Of a stretch of 11,677 nucleotides of DNA, positions 1 through 8,385 are shown in pieces. Under the pieces are notes generated by a model. The model had not been told where the DNA came from. It saw nothing but the letters and a program-made list of their open reading frames with translations, and made no database searches. Origin of the DNA: Willaertia magna (Eukaryota; Heterolobosea; Eutetramitea; Acrasida; Naegleriidae); assembly GCA_902984215.1 (NCBI GenBank), contig CADWAF010001685.1:1-11677 (forward strand), written 5' to 3'. Numbering within the stretch: the stretch's first letter is position 1; every line of letters starts with the position of its first letter. The position numbers and the translations under genes were made by a program.

Positions 1-160
1 CTAAAACAGTGTTTTTAAAAAAAAGAAATTTTTGAAAAAAAGTTATTTTAAAGTTATTCTAAAAGACGTTTTATTAAAGTCTTTTTTTGTTTTATTTTTG
101 TACAAACAACTGGAAAGCTGTATATGATTTTAAGTACAGTCACTATGGAATTGTTAAAAT
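1..160 (+). repeat. Left terminal inverted repeat
   Basis: This matches the reverse complement of 1695-1854, with scattered substitutions and small length differences in homopolymer runs. The best-conserved block is around 36-86, shared with 1770-1819. The inner end contains CACTATGGAATTG at 141-153. The corresponding site in the right repeat is the likely ATG of the internal gene, so here that start codon leads nowhere. Confidence 0.8.
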
Positions 161-279
161 AATTATAGAAATTTCATTTTGATTTAATATTTGTGTTTAT
201 GATTTAGTTTAAGAGTTTACAAGTATGGAAACTGCATTTTAATTTATTAGCATAAAAAAAAGTATTTGAAATAATTTCT

Positions 280-1714
280 TTATATCTTCTTATTTTTCTT
301 TTTTTTCTTTAATTCTTGTATAAATATTATTGTATTTGTACCTTTAAATTAATATTGAATACTTTTATTATCATGTGAACCAAAAGTAGAAGTTGAAGGT
401 GTTATTTTTAGTTTTAGACTATATTTTTTTATTATTTTATCTATTTTGTTCATGAATTTCATTTTTTTTTAAATTTTTTCAAGCTTTGGGGTTGTTTATT
501 TTAATTATTTTATTTTTTTTCATTAAAATACTAAAAAAAAATTTAAATCATAATATTCAACATAAAATAAATTACTTAGTATTATGCATTAACAATTATA
601 TATACTATTAATTTTATAATTTATTACAAGTAAATTTCATATTACTATCTAAAAAATGATATAGAAAAAATTATTTTTAGTTTTAGGTTACAAATTTTTA
701 TTTTAAAGGGTTTAATTTTTTATAATTTATTTAAATAAAATTCTTTAAAATAACTAATAACGTTTCTGCGTGAATAATGTGCTAAAATATTTATTTTTTT
801 TTGTAAAATTGATAAGTTTTTTTTTACTATATTTATGATAATCACAATATTTATTAATTAAACATTCTTTTTGATTTTTCTTAATTATATCATTCAAATA
901 CTTATAAGATTCTTTGTATTTAAGTTTTATGAAAATTTTATAAATATTGAAAAGCAAAAAAAGATTTAAATTATTCTTTTTTTCAAATATATTAAATAAA
1001 TCTTGTTCTATGAAATTTTTTTTTGTAAAACAAATTAATGATTTAATTATTTCTTTAATTTTATCAACAATGTCAACTCTATTAAGTAAATATTATCTAT
1101 TCTGTTTTAATAAATTATATTTCTGTTGTTGATTTAAAAAAAGTATATTATTACAATAATTATAAACAAATTTATAAAATTTAATAAATTTAAAATCTAA
1201 TTCTAAATTAACACTTTCATAACCAATAAATAACTTATCTATTTCTTTAATATTAAATCTATTATAAGCTGGTTAACAAAAATAGTAATTATATTTAATA
1301 AGAAAATGTGAAATAATAGTTTTTTTAAGTGAAAGAAAATATTATTTAGTTAGGTCATAAAGTAATTTAATTATTATAAATTTTAAAAATAAAACAACAT
1401 TTTTAAATGAAAAAAAACATTTAAAATCAATTATATAAATTCTATAACATAATATTTTATCTAAATTAATTTTCATTCATTAATAAATTTTAATGAGAAA
1501 ACTATTAAATAAAAAGATTCTTCTATTTTTTCAAATAATTTTAACAACTTTACAATCAACTTTTAAAAAAATATTTACAGCAGTTTCGAAATTAAAATAT
1601 TTTAGATTCATTAATACATTAATTATTTCTTCTTTGTTCAGATCATTTTTAAAAAATATATCTTCATAAATAGAAAATACTTATAATATTTTCTTATTTA
1701 CTTAGCAGTTCCAT
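280..1714 (-). pseudogene. Broken gene of the TIR element, possible transposase relic
   Basis: The minus strand from ATG 1712-1714 gives MELLSK. After one apparent frameshift near 1675 it stays in a single frame for about 309 codons (1680 to 754). That frame is broken only by stops at about 1531-1533, 1477-1482 (two), 1342-1344, 1273-1275 and 1093-1095, then TAG at 754-756. A second coding-like stretch (about 480 to 280) adds a basic end containing QPQSLKKFKKKMKF and KKKKKNKKI before TAA at 280-282; the sequence between is decayed or intronic. The product would be rich in Lys, Ile, Asn and Phe and largely helical, and resembles no family I recognise. A transposase is inferred only from its place between the TIRs. 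An element-encoded protein of another kind is equally possible. Confidence 0.6.
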
Positions 1715-1854
1715 AGTGATTACACTTAAAATTATATACAATTTTCCAATTATTCATGTAAAAATAGAATAAAAAAAGAGCTTAATAAAACGTCTTTTAG
1801 AATAACTTTAAAATAACTTTTTTTCAAAATTTTTTTTTTAAAACGCTATTTTAG
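1695..1854 (-). repeat. Right terminal inverted repeat
   Basis: This is the inverted partner of bases 1-160. Read on the minus strand it begins CTAAAATAGCG and ends near CACTATGGAACTGCTAA. It contains the ATG (1712-1714) from which the internal gene appears to start, so promoter and start codon both lie in the repeat. The flanking sequence to the right begins ATGTGTTTAA. Confidence 0.8.
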
Positions 1855-1938
1855 ATGTGTTTAATTTAATTATGAAAATTAATTGTTGTTTTGACCACAG
1901 TTTTTTGTAAAGAGTATAAAAAAAATTTAGTTTAAAAA

Positions 1939-2100
1939 GTATAAATTTATACAGTTTTTGTAATTTTAAAATAAAAAAAAGAATATAAATTTATATTTTT
2001 TAAAGTCAACAAAAACAATAAAAGCAATATAAATTTATACTGTTTTTGCTAATATTTTGAATAATAAAAAATTAGCAAAAGCAATATAAATTTATATTGC
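1939..2100. repeat. Cluster of four AT palindromes, 44-54 bp apart
   Basis: Copies of the 14-bp palindrome start at 1939, 1983, 2027 and about 2084. The last is the core of a perfect 20-bp palindrome, GCAATATAAATTTATATTGC, at 2081-2100, flanked by A-runs and T-runs that extend the dyad. Start-to-start spacing of the first three is 44 bp, although the spacers themselves are not similar. The cluster lies just downstream of the 3' end of the methyltransferase pseudogene. Confidence 0.85.
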
Positions 2101-2539
2101 TTTTTTAATAAAAAAATTTTAAAAGAAATTTTAGTTTATTGATTGATAAATATAATTAATTATTCATTCTCTTCCATTAATCCTTCTTTCTCTTCGATTT
2201 TATAGTAATAGTTCTTTTTTTGATTCTTGATTAGCAATTTTTAATCTTTTTTCTTTTTCTTCTTCTTTTTCTTCTTCTTGTTCAAAAACCTTTAAGATTT
2301 TTTAATCTATGTACTTTTAAAAAATGGATTGTTTTTGCTTTTTTTTGCTTTAAAGCCATCTTAGTAGTTTTTTTCTGCTTTTTTACTTTAATTTTTGATA
2401 GCTTTTTTTATTGTAGCGATTTTCTTTTTTGTAAATTTTAAACTTTTCTTCTTTTTCTTTTTATCAGCAAACTCAGCAAGAACAATAAATATTAAAAAAG
2501 TCATAGATATAAAGTTTAAAAAGTATTTATATTTTTATT

Positions 2540-3170
2540 TTCAATATCAACCACAACTACTTTCAATTTATTAACTGCTATTTTGTACTAATAATCATTA
2601 ATTTCAAATCTAACACAATTCCTATCAGTTATTAAAACAACTAAAAAAATAGTATCTATGCATAAATCAAAAATTAAACTATCGGGAGTTGAAAATATAT
2701 AAAGTAAGTAAACAATTAATAAAAAGCTTTTGACTATTATTAATATTAACATTTGAATCTTTGCGGATAAAAATTTTGATTCAAATAAGAACAATAAAGA
2801 ATTGTAATTATAATGTGAATTATGATCTATACAAACCTTTAATGAACCAAAAAGAAAAACAACTCAAATTTATGGTAGGTAGTTTGGTGATGATTTTTTG
2901 GATAAAGTTTATATTAAACTTAAAAATAAAAAATAAAACATTTTTTCTTATCTTTTCTTATTCTTTCTTTTAAAACATTAAAAAAATTATACTTATCATA
3001 ATCTTCACAAAAAAAAACCCATGTAGTACCAAAATTATTAAAAGTATTGTACAAGTTGTCAATCAACAGCTATAAATCATCAAGTAATAACTTTACATCA
3101 TAATTTTCATCGAAAATTCTATAAGATAAGTCACAAATAACTATGTCAAAAGCTTGTTGATTGTGTTTGT
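2540..3170 (-). other. Degenerate N6_N4_Mtase-type domain (permuted, motif IV before motif I)
   Basis: In order on the minus strand: FDIVICDLSY, with the catalytic DPPY equivalent decayed to DLSY at 3121-3132; a V-stop-YK site at 2908-2919 where the family has a Trp; HHQTTYHKFE near 2865-2890; then, after a frame change near 2690, QKLF followed by DLCID (2654-2668) at the place of the SAM-binding DPFxGSGT loop; and FEINDY at about 2590-2608, then a stop and YKIAVNKL, which matches the family's conserved C-terminal end. This order is that of PF01555-like beta-class enzymes that methylate adenine N6 or cytosine N4. It differs from eukaryotic MT-A70 proteins, which lack the C-terminal FEIN block. 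Target base and sequence cannot be predicted. Confidence 0.75.
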
Positions 3171-3438
3171 CTTTACTATCAAATACCCTTACAAATTCAT
3201 TATTTTATGCCTTAATTAAAGAAACATTTATATTAAGAAATACTTTAAAGAAAATATTTCAAATAAAATAAATGTCTTAATAATACTAACTATTAATTTT
3301 TTATCTAAACCAATTGCAAAACTTAAATTTTACAAATTCTTTTTAAATACTATATACGTCATTAATAAAGTCTTTTACACAATTAACCTTTAAATTGCAA
3401 TAATTTTTAAAAATATTATGTCCTAAATGTTAAAAAAA

Positions 3439-3497
3439 GTATAAATTTATATAAATTAATTAAATTAAAAAAGAAAAAAAAAAGTATAAATTTATAC
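3439..3497. repeat. Two AT palindromes inside the last intron of the methyltransferase pseudogene
   Basis: Copies GTATAAATTTATAT (3439-3452) and GTATAAATTTATAC (3484-3497) start 45 bp apart. Both lie within the 97-nt intron at 3423-3519. Confidence 0.85.
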
Positions 3498-4310
3498 TCT
3501 TTTATTTTAAAAAACTTACTATTTATTAAGTATTTAGTCAAAGCAATGTAAATATCAGGCTTTACAAATTTTAATTCAATACTATTCTGAAGGAACTTAA
3601 AGAAAGAATTATAAATTGTTATATCAGTTTCTGGATCAGAAGTATAAAGTTTTATAATAATATCTTAGCAACAATTAAAAAATCAAACAATATTTAAAAG
3701 ATGTACAGCTTTTTTAATGTTTATTCAATATTTTATCTGTAATTTAGTTTTTAAATTTTTTTTTATTATAAAGAATCTTAATAATTTTTTTATCTAAAAA
3801 ATAAAAAAAAATATAAATTTAATCTAATTTAAAAAAAAACTTACCTTCTTTTACATTTTCTAGAACCTATGTATAGTTGTTTGTCTCGATTAATAATAAA
3901 ATTGTTTTATATATTATTGTTAATTATTCAATTAAATCAAAATTTTTAACTTTAAAACTATTATTATGGAGATACACTAAATTAAGAAGATTCTTTTATG
4001 AAATATTGTATACAATGTACTATAATTAAATAGTAAGACAAAAAAATAATAAATTACTTACATATAAATAAATCTATTCATTAATTGTTTTAAATTTCTT
4101 TCTTTCCGTATCAAATAAATAATTTTAAAAAGCTATTTTAATTATAGTAATATAAGTACTATAATAAATTTAAACAATGATCTCTTTAAAAATTATTATA
4201 TTATAAAGTTTTTCCAAAATATCAAGTTTAAGATTATTATTATATTTATTTTTAAGCTTATAGTACTTTTTAAATATCTTGTTTAATTTTTTTAAAAAAT
4301 GTAAAAAACT

Positions 4311-4324
4311 ATATAAATTTATAC
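4311..4324 (-). repeat. AT palindrome at the 5' splice site of an intron
   Basis: On the minus strand the copy reads GTATAAATTTATATAG. Its GT coincides with the inferred donor of the 47-nt intron at 4278-4324. The reading frame is phase 0 on both sides, which supports this junction. Confidence 0.7.
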
Positions 4325-5250
4325 AAATTTATTGTTTTTTTTTATTAAAACTATATTAAGCATATCATTTAAAATCTTTTAACTATTAATGTAAACGCTA
4401 TAAATTTTTTCTATATAGTTCTGATGAATATTTTTTACACTTTTATTTTCTTTAAAAACTTCTACCAAATAAACTAAAATCTTAACTTTATTAAAACCAT
4501 ACCTATTAATAATTTCCTGCATTCTATTGATAATAACTTTATTTACAATTAAAATAGCTTCTTTTTTAGGGATTTGCTATTTTTTAGAAAAACTTTGAGA
4601 AACATTTGTAATAAGTTTAATAACAGTTATTATATTGATTGAGGATTACAAAGTAAGAGTTTTTTATTTGGTAGTTTCTTTAAAAATTGTAAATTAAAAA
4701 TAAATTAAATACTTACTTAGAAAAAGCTTTGTTTTGTGAATAAGTTTCTTAAATATGATATTATCTGAACTTTTAAGGTCTTTTCTAAGTAAATAATATA
4801 GGCTTTTCTTTTATTAAAAAAGGAAGAATTGAGATTTACTTTGTTCAACAGTACTAAATTTATAAAAAATATTGATTAAAAGTAACATTGCTTGATTAAA
4901 AGCATCATTTAAAATGACTAAACAAAGATTTTTTGCTAAAATATAATTTTCATTATAATTTATGTTTACGAATTCTAAAACAACTTTTATTCAAAAATAT
5001 TAATTGTTAAAAATACAAAAAAATGTAAAAAACTTACTTTTAAAGACAGCCAAAGTCTTTGTTTTATCTTTATTAAATCTGTCTAACTCAGAACAGCAAA
5101 AAAAAAGTAGTCTAAGAGAACAGTAATTTTAATTTAATCATAAATAAAGTACAAAAGACTACTTTTATATGGAGTATATTATTTAACATTATCAAATGTT
5201 TGAATTACACTTAAAATAAAATAAAATAAAATTAATTTTTATAAAAACAA

Positions 5251-5264
5251 GTATAAATTTATAC
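5251..5264. repeat. AT palindrome in the first intron of the methyltransferase pseudogene
   Basis: A perfect GTATAAATTTATAC lies within the intron at about 5210-5308, away from both splice sites. Confidence 0.8.
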
Positions 5265-5444
5265 AAGTTTAAATTAAATTAATTTTATTAACAAAAATAA
5301 CTACTTACCTAAGTTAAACGAATCTTTTTGATTGTTTTACTTGTTTTTAAATATTATATAAAAAAACATTTTCTTTTTTCTTTCTTCTACACACAAAGAC
5401 TAAAAAAAATTACTTCTATTTTCGTAACCCTCTTTTAAAAAAGA

Positions 5445-5676
5445 GTATAAATTTATATAGTGTAATTTAAAAAAAAATTAAGAAGAAGAGTATAAATTTA
5501 TATAGTTTAAATAAAAAAGAAAAGAAAAAAAGTATAAATTTATATAGTTTTTAATGAAAAGAAAAATATAAAATAAGTATAAATTTATATAGATTAATAA
5601 AAAGAAATAAAAATAACAAAAGGTCAATTTTATAATAAAAGTTTTAAAAAAGGTTAAAAGAAGTATAAATTCATAC
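5445..5676 (+). repeat. Phased array of five AT palindromes
   Basis: Copies start at 5445, 5490, 5532, 5577 and 5663 (the last a variant, GTATAAATTCATAC). Spacings are 45, 42, 45 and 86 bp, that is one or two steps of about 43 bp. The flanks are asymmetric: an A/G-rich run to the left and ATAGTTT to the right, so all five face the same way. The array sits directly upstream of the inferred start of the minus-strand methyltransferase pseudogene, where a regulatory or element-terminal role would be possible. Confidence 0.85.
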
Positions 5677-5689
5677 AATTTACTTTTAT

Positions 5690-6110
5690 TTTTTTGTGCT
5701 TTATTTTAGTGTAGCTTCTTTTTAAAGGTAAAGTGGATATAATGGATTTAATGGGATTGTTAAAAGTAAATGGTAGAAGTGGTTCAAAAGTGTTAGTTAG
5801 AAAGATTAGTGAAGTAATTTTTTTTTATTGTAAAATATTTGTAGTATTTAGTGATTTGCTGAAAGATGGAGTTTTTGGGGTTTTTGTTTTTTTTAAGTTG
5901 TTGTTGTTTATTATTTTAAATAAGGAAAGAAAGTTTAATTTTAGATGGATTATGGGTTGTTGATTTATTGTTTTATTATTGGGTTATGATATTGTTGTTG
6001 ATGTTGTTTTATTGTTGTTTTGTATTGTTGATGATGATGATGATGATGATTGTATTGTTGTTGTTGTTGTATTGTTGATGATGTTGTTGTGGAGTGGTGG
6101 AGATTAAAAA
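5690..6110. other. G/T-rich low-complexity tract with trinucleotide repeats
   Basis: The plus strand here is strongly T+G biased, unlike the A/T-only flanks, and contains GAT and GTT trinucleotide runs at about 6020-6092. On the plus strand ATG 5742 opens a 73-codon frame to TGA at 5963, with hydrophobic content and no recognisable domain. On the minus strand the same DNA reads as His/Gln/Thr-rich sequence (a CAT run giving six His, CAA runs giving Gln). It also gives a partly open stretch including TPSFSKSLNTTNIL and FEPLLPFTFNNPIKSIISTL. The strand bias and Gln/His repeats favour a relic of a low-complexity coding exon on the minus strand, but this is unproven. The following 6110-6335 is plain A/T spacer. 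Confidence 0.4.
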
Positions 6111-7291
6111 ATGATAAAGCTGTTTTATTTTTTTAAAATTAAAAAAAAATTTTAAAAATTTTAACTATTAAAAAATAGACCTCATTTTTACTGATAAAAT
6201 TTAGTCAATTTATGCTCTTTATTTAAAAGAAATCAGTTTTTCTAAAATTTTAACTGTTTCCAAAATTTATTTTTTTTAATAAGACAAATATTTACTAAAA
6301 TATAAGTATTTAATTTAATAACAATTATTATTTTAATGATTTTAAATTTAAAGGATGTTAATAAATTTGTTGAGAATTTTATTATGTTTGAATTGAACAT
6401 TCAGAATAGGTAAGTTTAATGTTTTATTTTATTAATTAATTTAAAAAATATTAACCATAACATTAATAAATATTTTAGTGATCAAATTCTTTTAATGCTT
6501 GCTTTTGAGCTAGTTTATTGTAAAAAAAGGTTTCATATTAAGTTATTAAGTTATATTTGTGACAAAAATAGACAAACTAATAATTAGTTGTTTTTTTATA
6601 CTTGTTTTCTAAAAATAAAAAGTATTTATTCAATTTTAACATTTTTACATATGTACAAATTATGGTAAGTAATTTTTTTTTATTTGAAAACTATACTCTT
6701 TTTAATTTTTTTAGTTTACTTAAAACAATGTATTATTATAAACTTAAAAGTTATTAAACTTTTTTATATTTATAATTATAAGACCATCAAAAAAGCAAAG
6801 ATTTTAATAAAATCTATCATGTGGACAATTATAATGTTGATTTTATTTATAAAAAGATGAATAAGAATCGTGTGTCTAATTAAAATGTTAATATTGCTAT
6901 TTTGTTTTATTCTTTTTTTAAAAAGTATGTTGACTTAAATTCTATTTCAAATGAAATCTTTATAAAACATTTACTAAACAAAAATACTGCTTTCGCTAAA
7001 AAGATCTGTGAAGATTTTGTCTGTATTAAGTACTTAAAAAAGTGTTTTCTTTGAGCATTGAAATTAGAAGCTATTTTTTCAAATATTTTTAATAAACCTT
7101 TAAAACCAAACTGAATTAAAATAGAACCGTTTTTAGCTATTAATATTTATAAACTTGTGAAATCTATTTTATATTTACTTTCATCTGATTATAGTTTGAT
7201 TAGAATTTTAGACAAAATTATTAAATATAGTAAAGACAAAAAAATTATTTTTTTTAAGGTGGATGTTAATTTGTTTAAAAGAATTTACAAG

Positions 7292-7717
7292 ATAAGTTTA
7301 TTAAAATATTTTACATTAACTTATATAAAATTATACAGTTTAATTAAAAAAAAATATAAATTTATACTCTTTTTATCCTATAAAATTTATATAAATTTAT
7401 ACTTTTTTTTCAATTAAACTATATAAATTTATACTTTTTTTAAATTAAATTTGTATAAATTTATATTGTTATTAAATATTATTAATTGTTTCTAAGTATC
7501 AACTATTTAAGCATTAAAAAGAAAAACTCTATGTAATTAATAGTCTGTAACATGTTTTTAAAATGGCTTTATTTTGTATTTAAAGAATTTTTGTATAGTC
7601 ATGTATTTTAAGATTAATTAAAGTTACTTTTCTTGATCAAGAAAAATTTAAGAAAAAAAAATAAATTTTCTACGATCTTGTTTAAATTTTTAATATTTTA
7701 ATACTAACTTATCATAA
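7292..7717 (+). other. Probable intron or spacer within the plus-strand pseudogene
   Basis: This stretch holds a mutated donor (ATAAGT at 7292-7297) and four palindrome copies. From about 7490 to 7717 no frame stays open, although a branch-site-like TACTAAC occurs at 7702-7708. I see no gene here. Confidence 0.4.
7354..7466 (-). repeat. Cluster of four AT palindromes, 32-35 bp apart
   Basis: Copies start at 7354, 7389, 7421 and 7453. The first three carry the asymmetric flank in the opposite orientation to the 5445-5676 array, with ACT-plus-T-run to the right. Spacing is 35, 32 and 32 bp, tighter than the ~44 bp seen elsewhere. Confidence 0.85.
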
Positions 7718-8239
7718 TTGCAATTTTTGATTTTCAATATCTATAAAAAATACTATCTTAAAACTAAAACACATTGTAGAAATTTAAGACTACTTTTTAA
7801 ATTATTTATTTTTGCCTTATATGATTATTATTTTGCTTTTAAAACTAATGATTTTGCTTTATTTGATGACTGTAGGGACATTTTGTTGATAATTTTTGTT
7901 ATTTCAAAGCAATCATTGTATAGTTATACTAAATTATTACAGTTTTTACTTTTTAACTATTAAAATAAAAATAATAATAACTTCATACAATATATGATAC
8001 ACAATATTGGCGGTTTTAATAAAAAAATTAGTGAAATAGCTTTTAATTATTTATTTAGATCACACAATAACAATAACAATCCTGATATTTTAAAACAAAA
8101 ACGTGAAGAATTTAAAAGTATTAATTTTATTCATAATTTACACAATGCTTTTGATACCTTATATATTATTAAAATTAAGTAAATATTACAAATATTCCAT
8201 TTAAGTAAAAAATAATTTCTTTAAATAATAATAAAAAGA

Positions 8240-8356
8240 GTATAAATTTATATACTTTTTGAAACAATTTTAAATTTTTTTTTAAAAAGATATTTTATAT
8301 AGAAGTAACAATTTTTTAGAAAGTATAAATTATATAGTTAATAGTATAATTTATAC
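8240..8356 (+). repeat. AT palindrome plus two degenerate copies
   Basis: GTATAAATTTATATAC lies at 8240-8255. It is followed by shortened variants GTATAAATTATATAG at about 8323-8337 and GTATAATTTATACAG at about 8344-8358. This is the right-most group of recognisable copies. A weaker variant, ATACAAATTTATATAG, occurs near 9020-9035. Confidence 0.7.
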
Positions 8357-8385
8357 AGATTTTACAAATTTTTGTAAAAAAAACT

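Larger units (their letters stand above)
1..1854. mobile_element. Degenerate DNA element with long terminal inverted repeats
   Basis: The first and last roughly 160 bases are inverted copies of each other. Both read inward from CTAAAA(C/T)AG(T/C)G, and both contain AAAGTTATTCTAAAAGACG and an inner CACTATGGAA(C/T)TG motif. They enclose one decayed minus-strand gene (280-1714). The layout is that of a cut-and-paste DNA transposon, but no DDE triad or named transposase domain is visible, so the superfamily is unassigned. The right end is set at 1854, where the TIR match stops in TTTTAG. The left end coincides with base 1, so the element may start outside the window and no target-site duplication can be tested. 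The element is inactive because its gene has several stops and about one frameshift. Confidence 0.72.
2160..5369 (-). pseudogene. Eight-exon pseudogene with a C-terminal DNA N4/N6-methyltransferase domain
   Basis: Exons on the minus strand are about 5369-5309, 5209-5038, 4983-4717, 4677-4325, 4277-4062, 4019-3845, 3793-3520 and 3422 to about 2160. Donors are GTAAGT, except one at 4324 that begins GTATAA. Codon phase is preserved across most junctions, for example exons 4-5, 5-6, 6-7 and 7-8. Exons 2-7 encode an unrecognised, mostly helical region, such as TIYNSFFKFLQNSIELKFVK in exon 7. Exon 8 holds a beta-class methyltransferase domain, then a Lys/Arg/Glu-rich tail (about 2160-2500) whose frame and end I could not settle. 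In-frame stops are numerous, and frameshifts are seen in exons 2, 4, 7 and 8, so the gene is dead. The ATG at 5367-5369 is the best but uncertain start. This would be unusual as an ordinary host gene. It is more likely element-borne or acquired. Confidence 0.7.
6336..8182 (+). pseudogene. Multi-exon pseudogene divergent from the methyltransferase relic, unidentified
   Basis: Exons are 6336-6409, 6479-6664 and 6715-7291. Phase 2 is kept across both introns (6410-6478 and 6665-6714), and one frame runs about 280 codons with only seven internal stops and no frameshift. It starts MILNLKDVNKFVENFIMFEL; exon 2 opens with DQILLMLAFELVYCKKRF. Exon 3 includes the helical stretch KHLLNKNTAFAKKICEDFV. 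After ACAAG at 7291 the expected donor reads ATAAGT instead of GTAAGT, as if one G-to-A change had destroyed it. A probable last exon, in one frame from about 7718 to TAA 8180-8182 with a single stop at 7961-7963, encodes a five-Asn run and an Asn/Ile/Lys-rich end. Its link to the first part is inferred. No domain is recognised. Confidence 0.5.

Noticed and set aside
947..1132. Plus-strand 61-codon open frame
   Set aside because: It is antisense to the much longer minus-strand coding frame of the TIR element, with no domain.
754..1680. Merlin- or Tc1-type DDE transposase in the TIR element
   Set aside because: I could not find a DDE/DDD arrangement, zinc-binding cysteines or the conserved motifs of either family in the reconstructed frame.
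2761..2973. Plus-strand 70-codon open frame
   Set aside because: It is antisense to the methyltransferase domain, whose motifs explain the openness.
2908..3150. MT-A70 (METTL3/IME4-like) RNA methyltransferase
   Set aside because: The sequence has a C-terminal SAM-loop plus FEINDY...YKIAVNKL block, typical of beta-class DNA methyltransferases and absent from MT-A70 proteins.
5490..5505. 16-nt mini-introns, since the repeat often reads GTATAAATTTATATAG
   Set aside because: Introns supported by phase are 39 nt or longer with GTAAGT or GTGAGT donors, and most copies lie inside larger introns or intergenic DNA.
5445..5676. CRISPR-like array
   Set aside because: The repeat is only 14-20 bp, purely A/T and palindromic. 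Spacers are low-complexity A/T, the genome is intron-bearing and no cas genes are seen.
5478..5678. Minus-strand 66-codon open frame with repeated YINLY units
   Set aside because: It is only the translation of the palindrome array. The repeated peptide comes from TATAAATTTATA, not from a protein.
280..8182. Reassigned code with TAA/TAG read as Gln, because many stops in the relics fall where Gln would fit
   Set aside because: The apparently live genes at 9323-11677 use CAA/CAG for Gln and end in TAA at sensible places, such as after the ferredoxin and DsbA-like C-termini. The relics also contain TGA, lost Pro and Gly residues and frameshifts.
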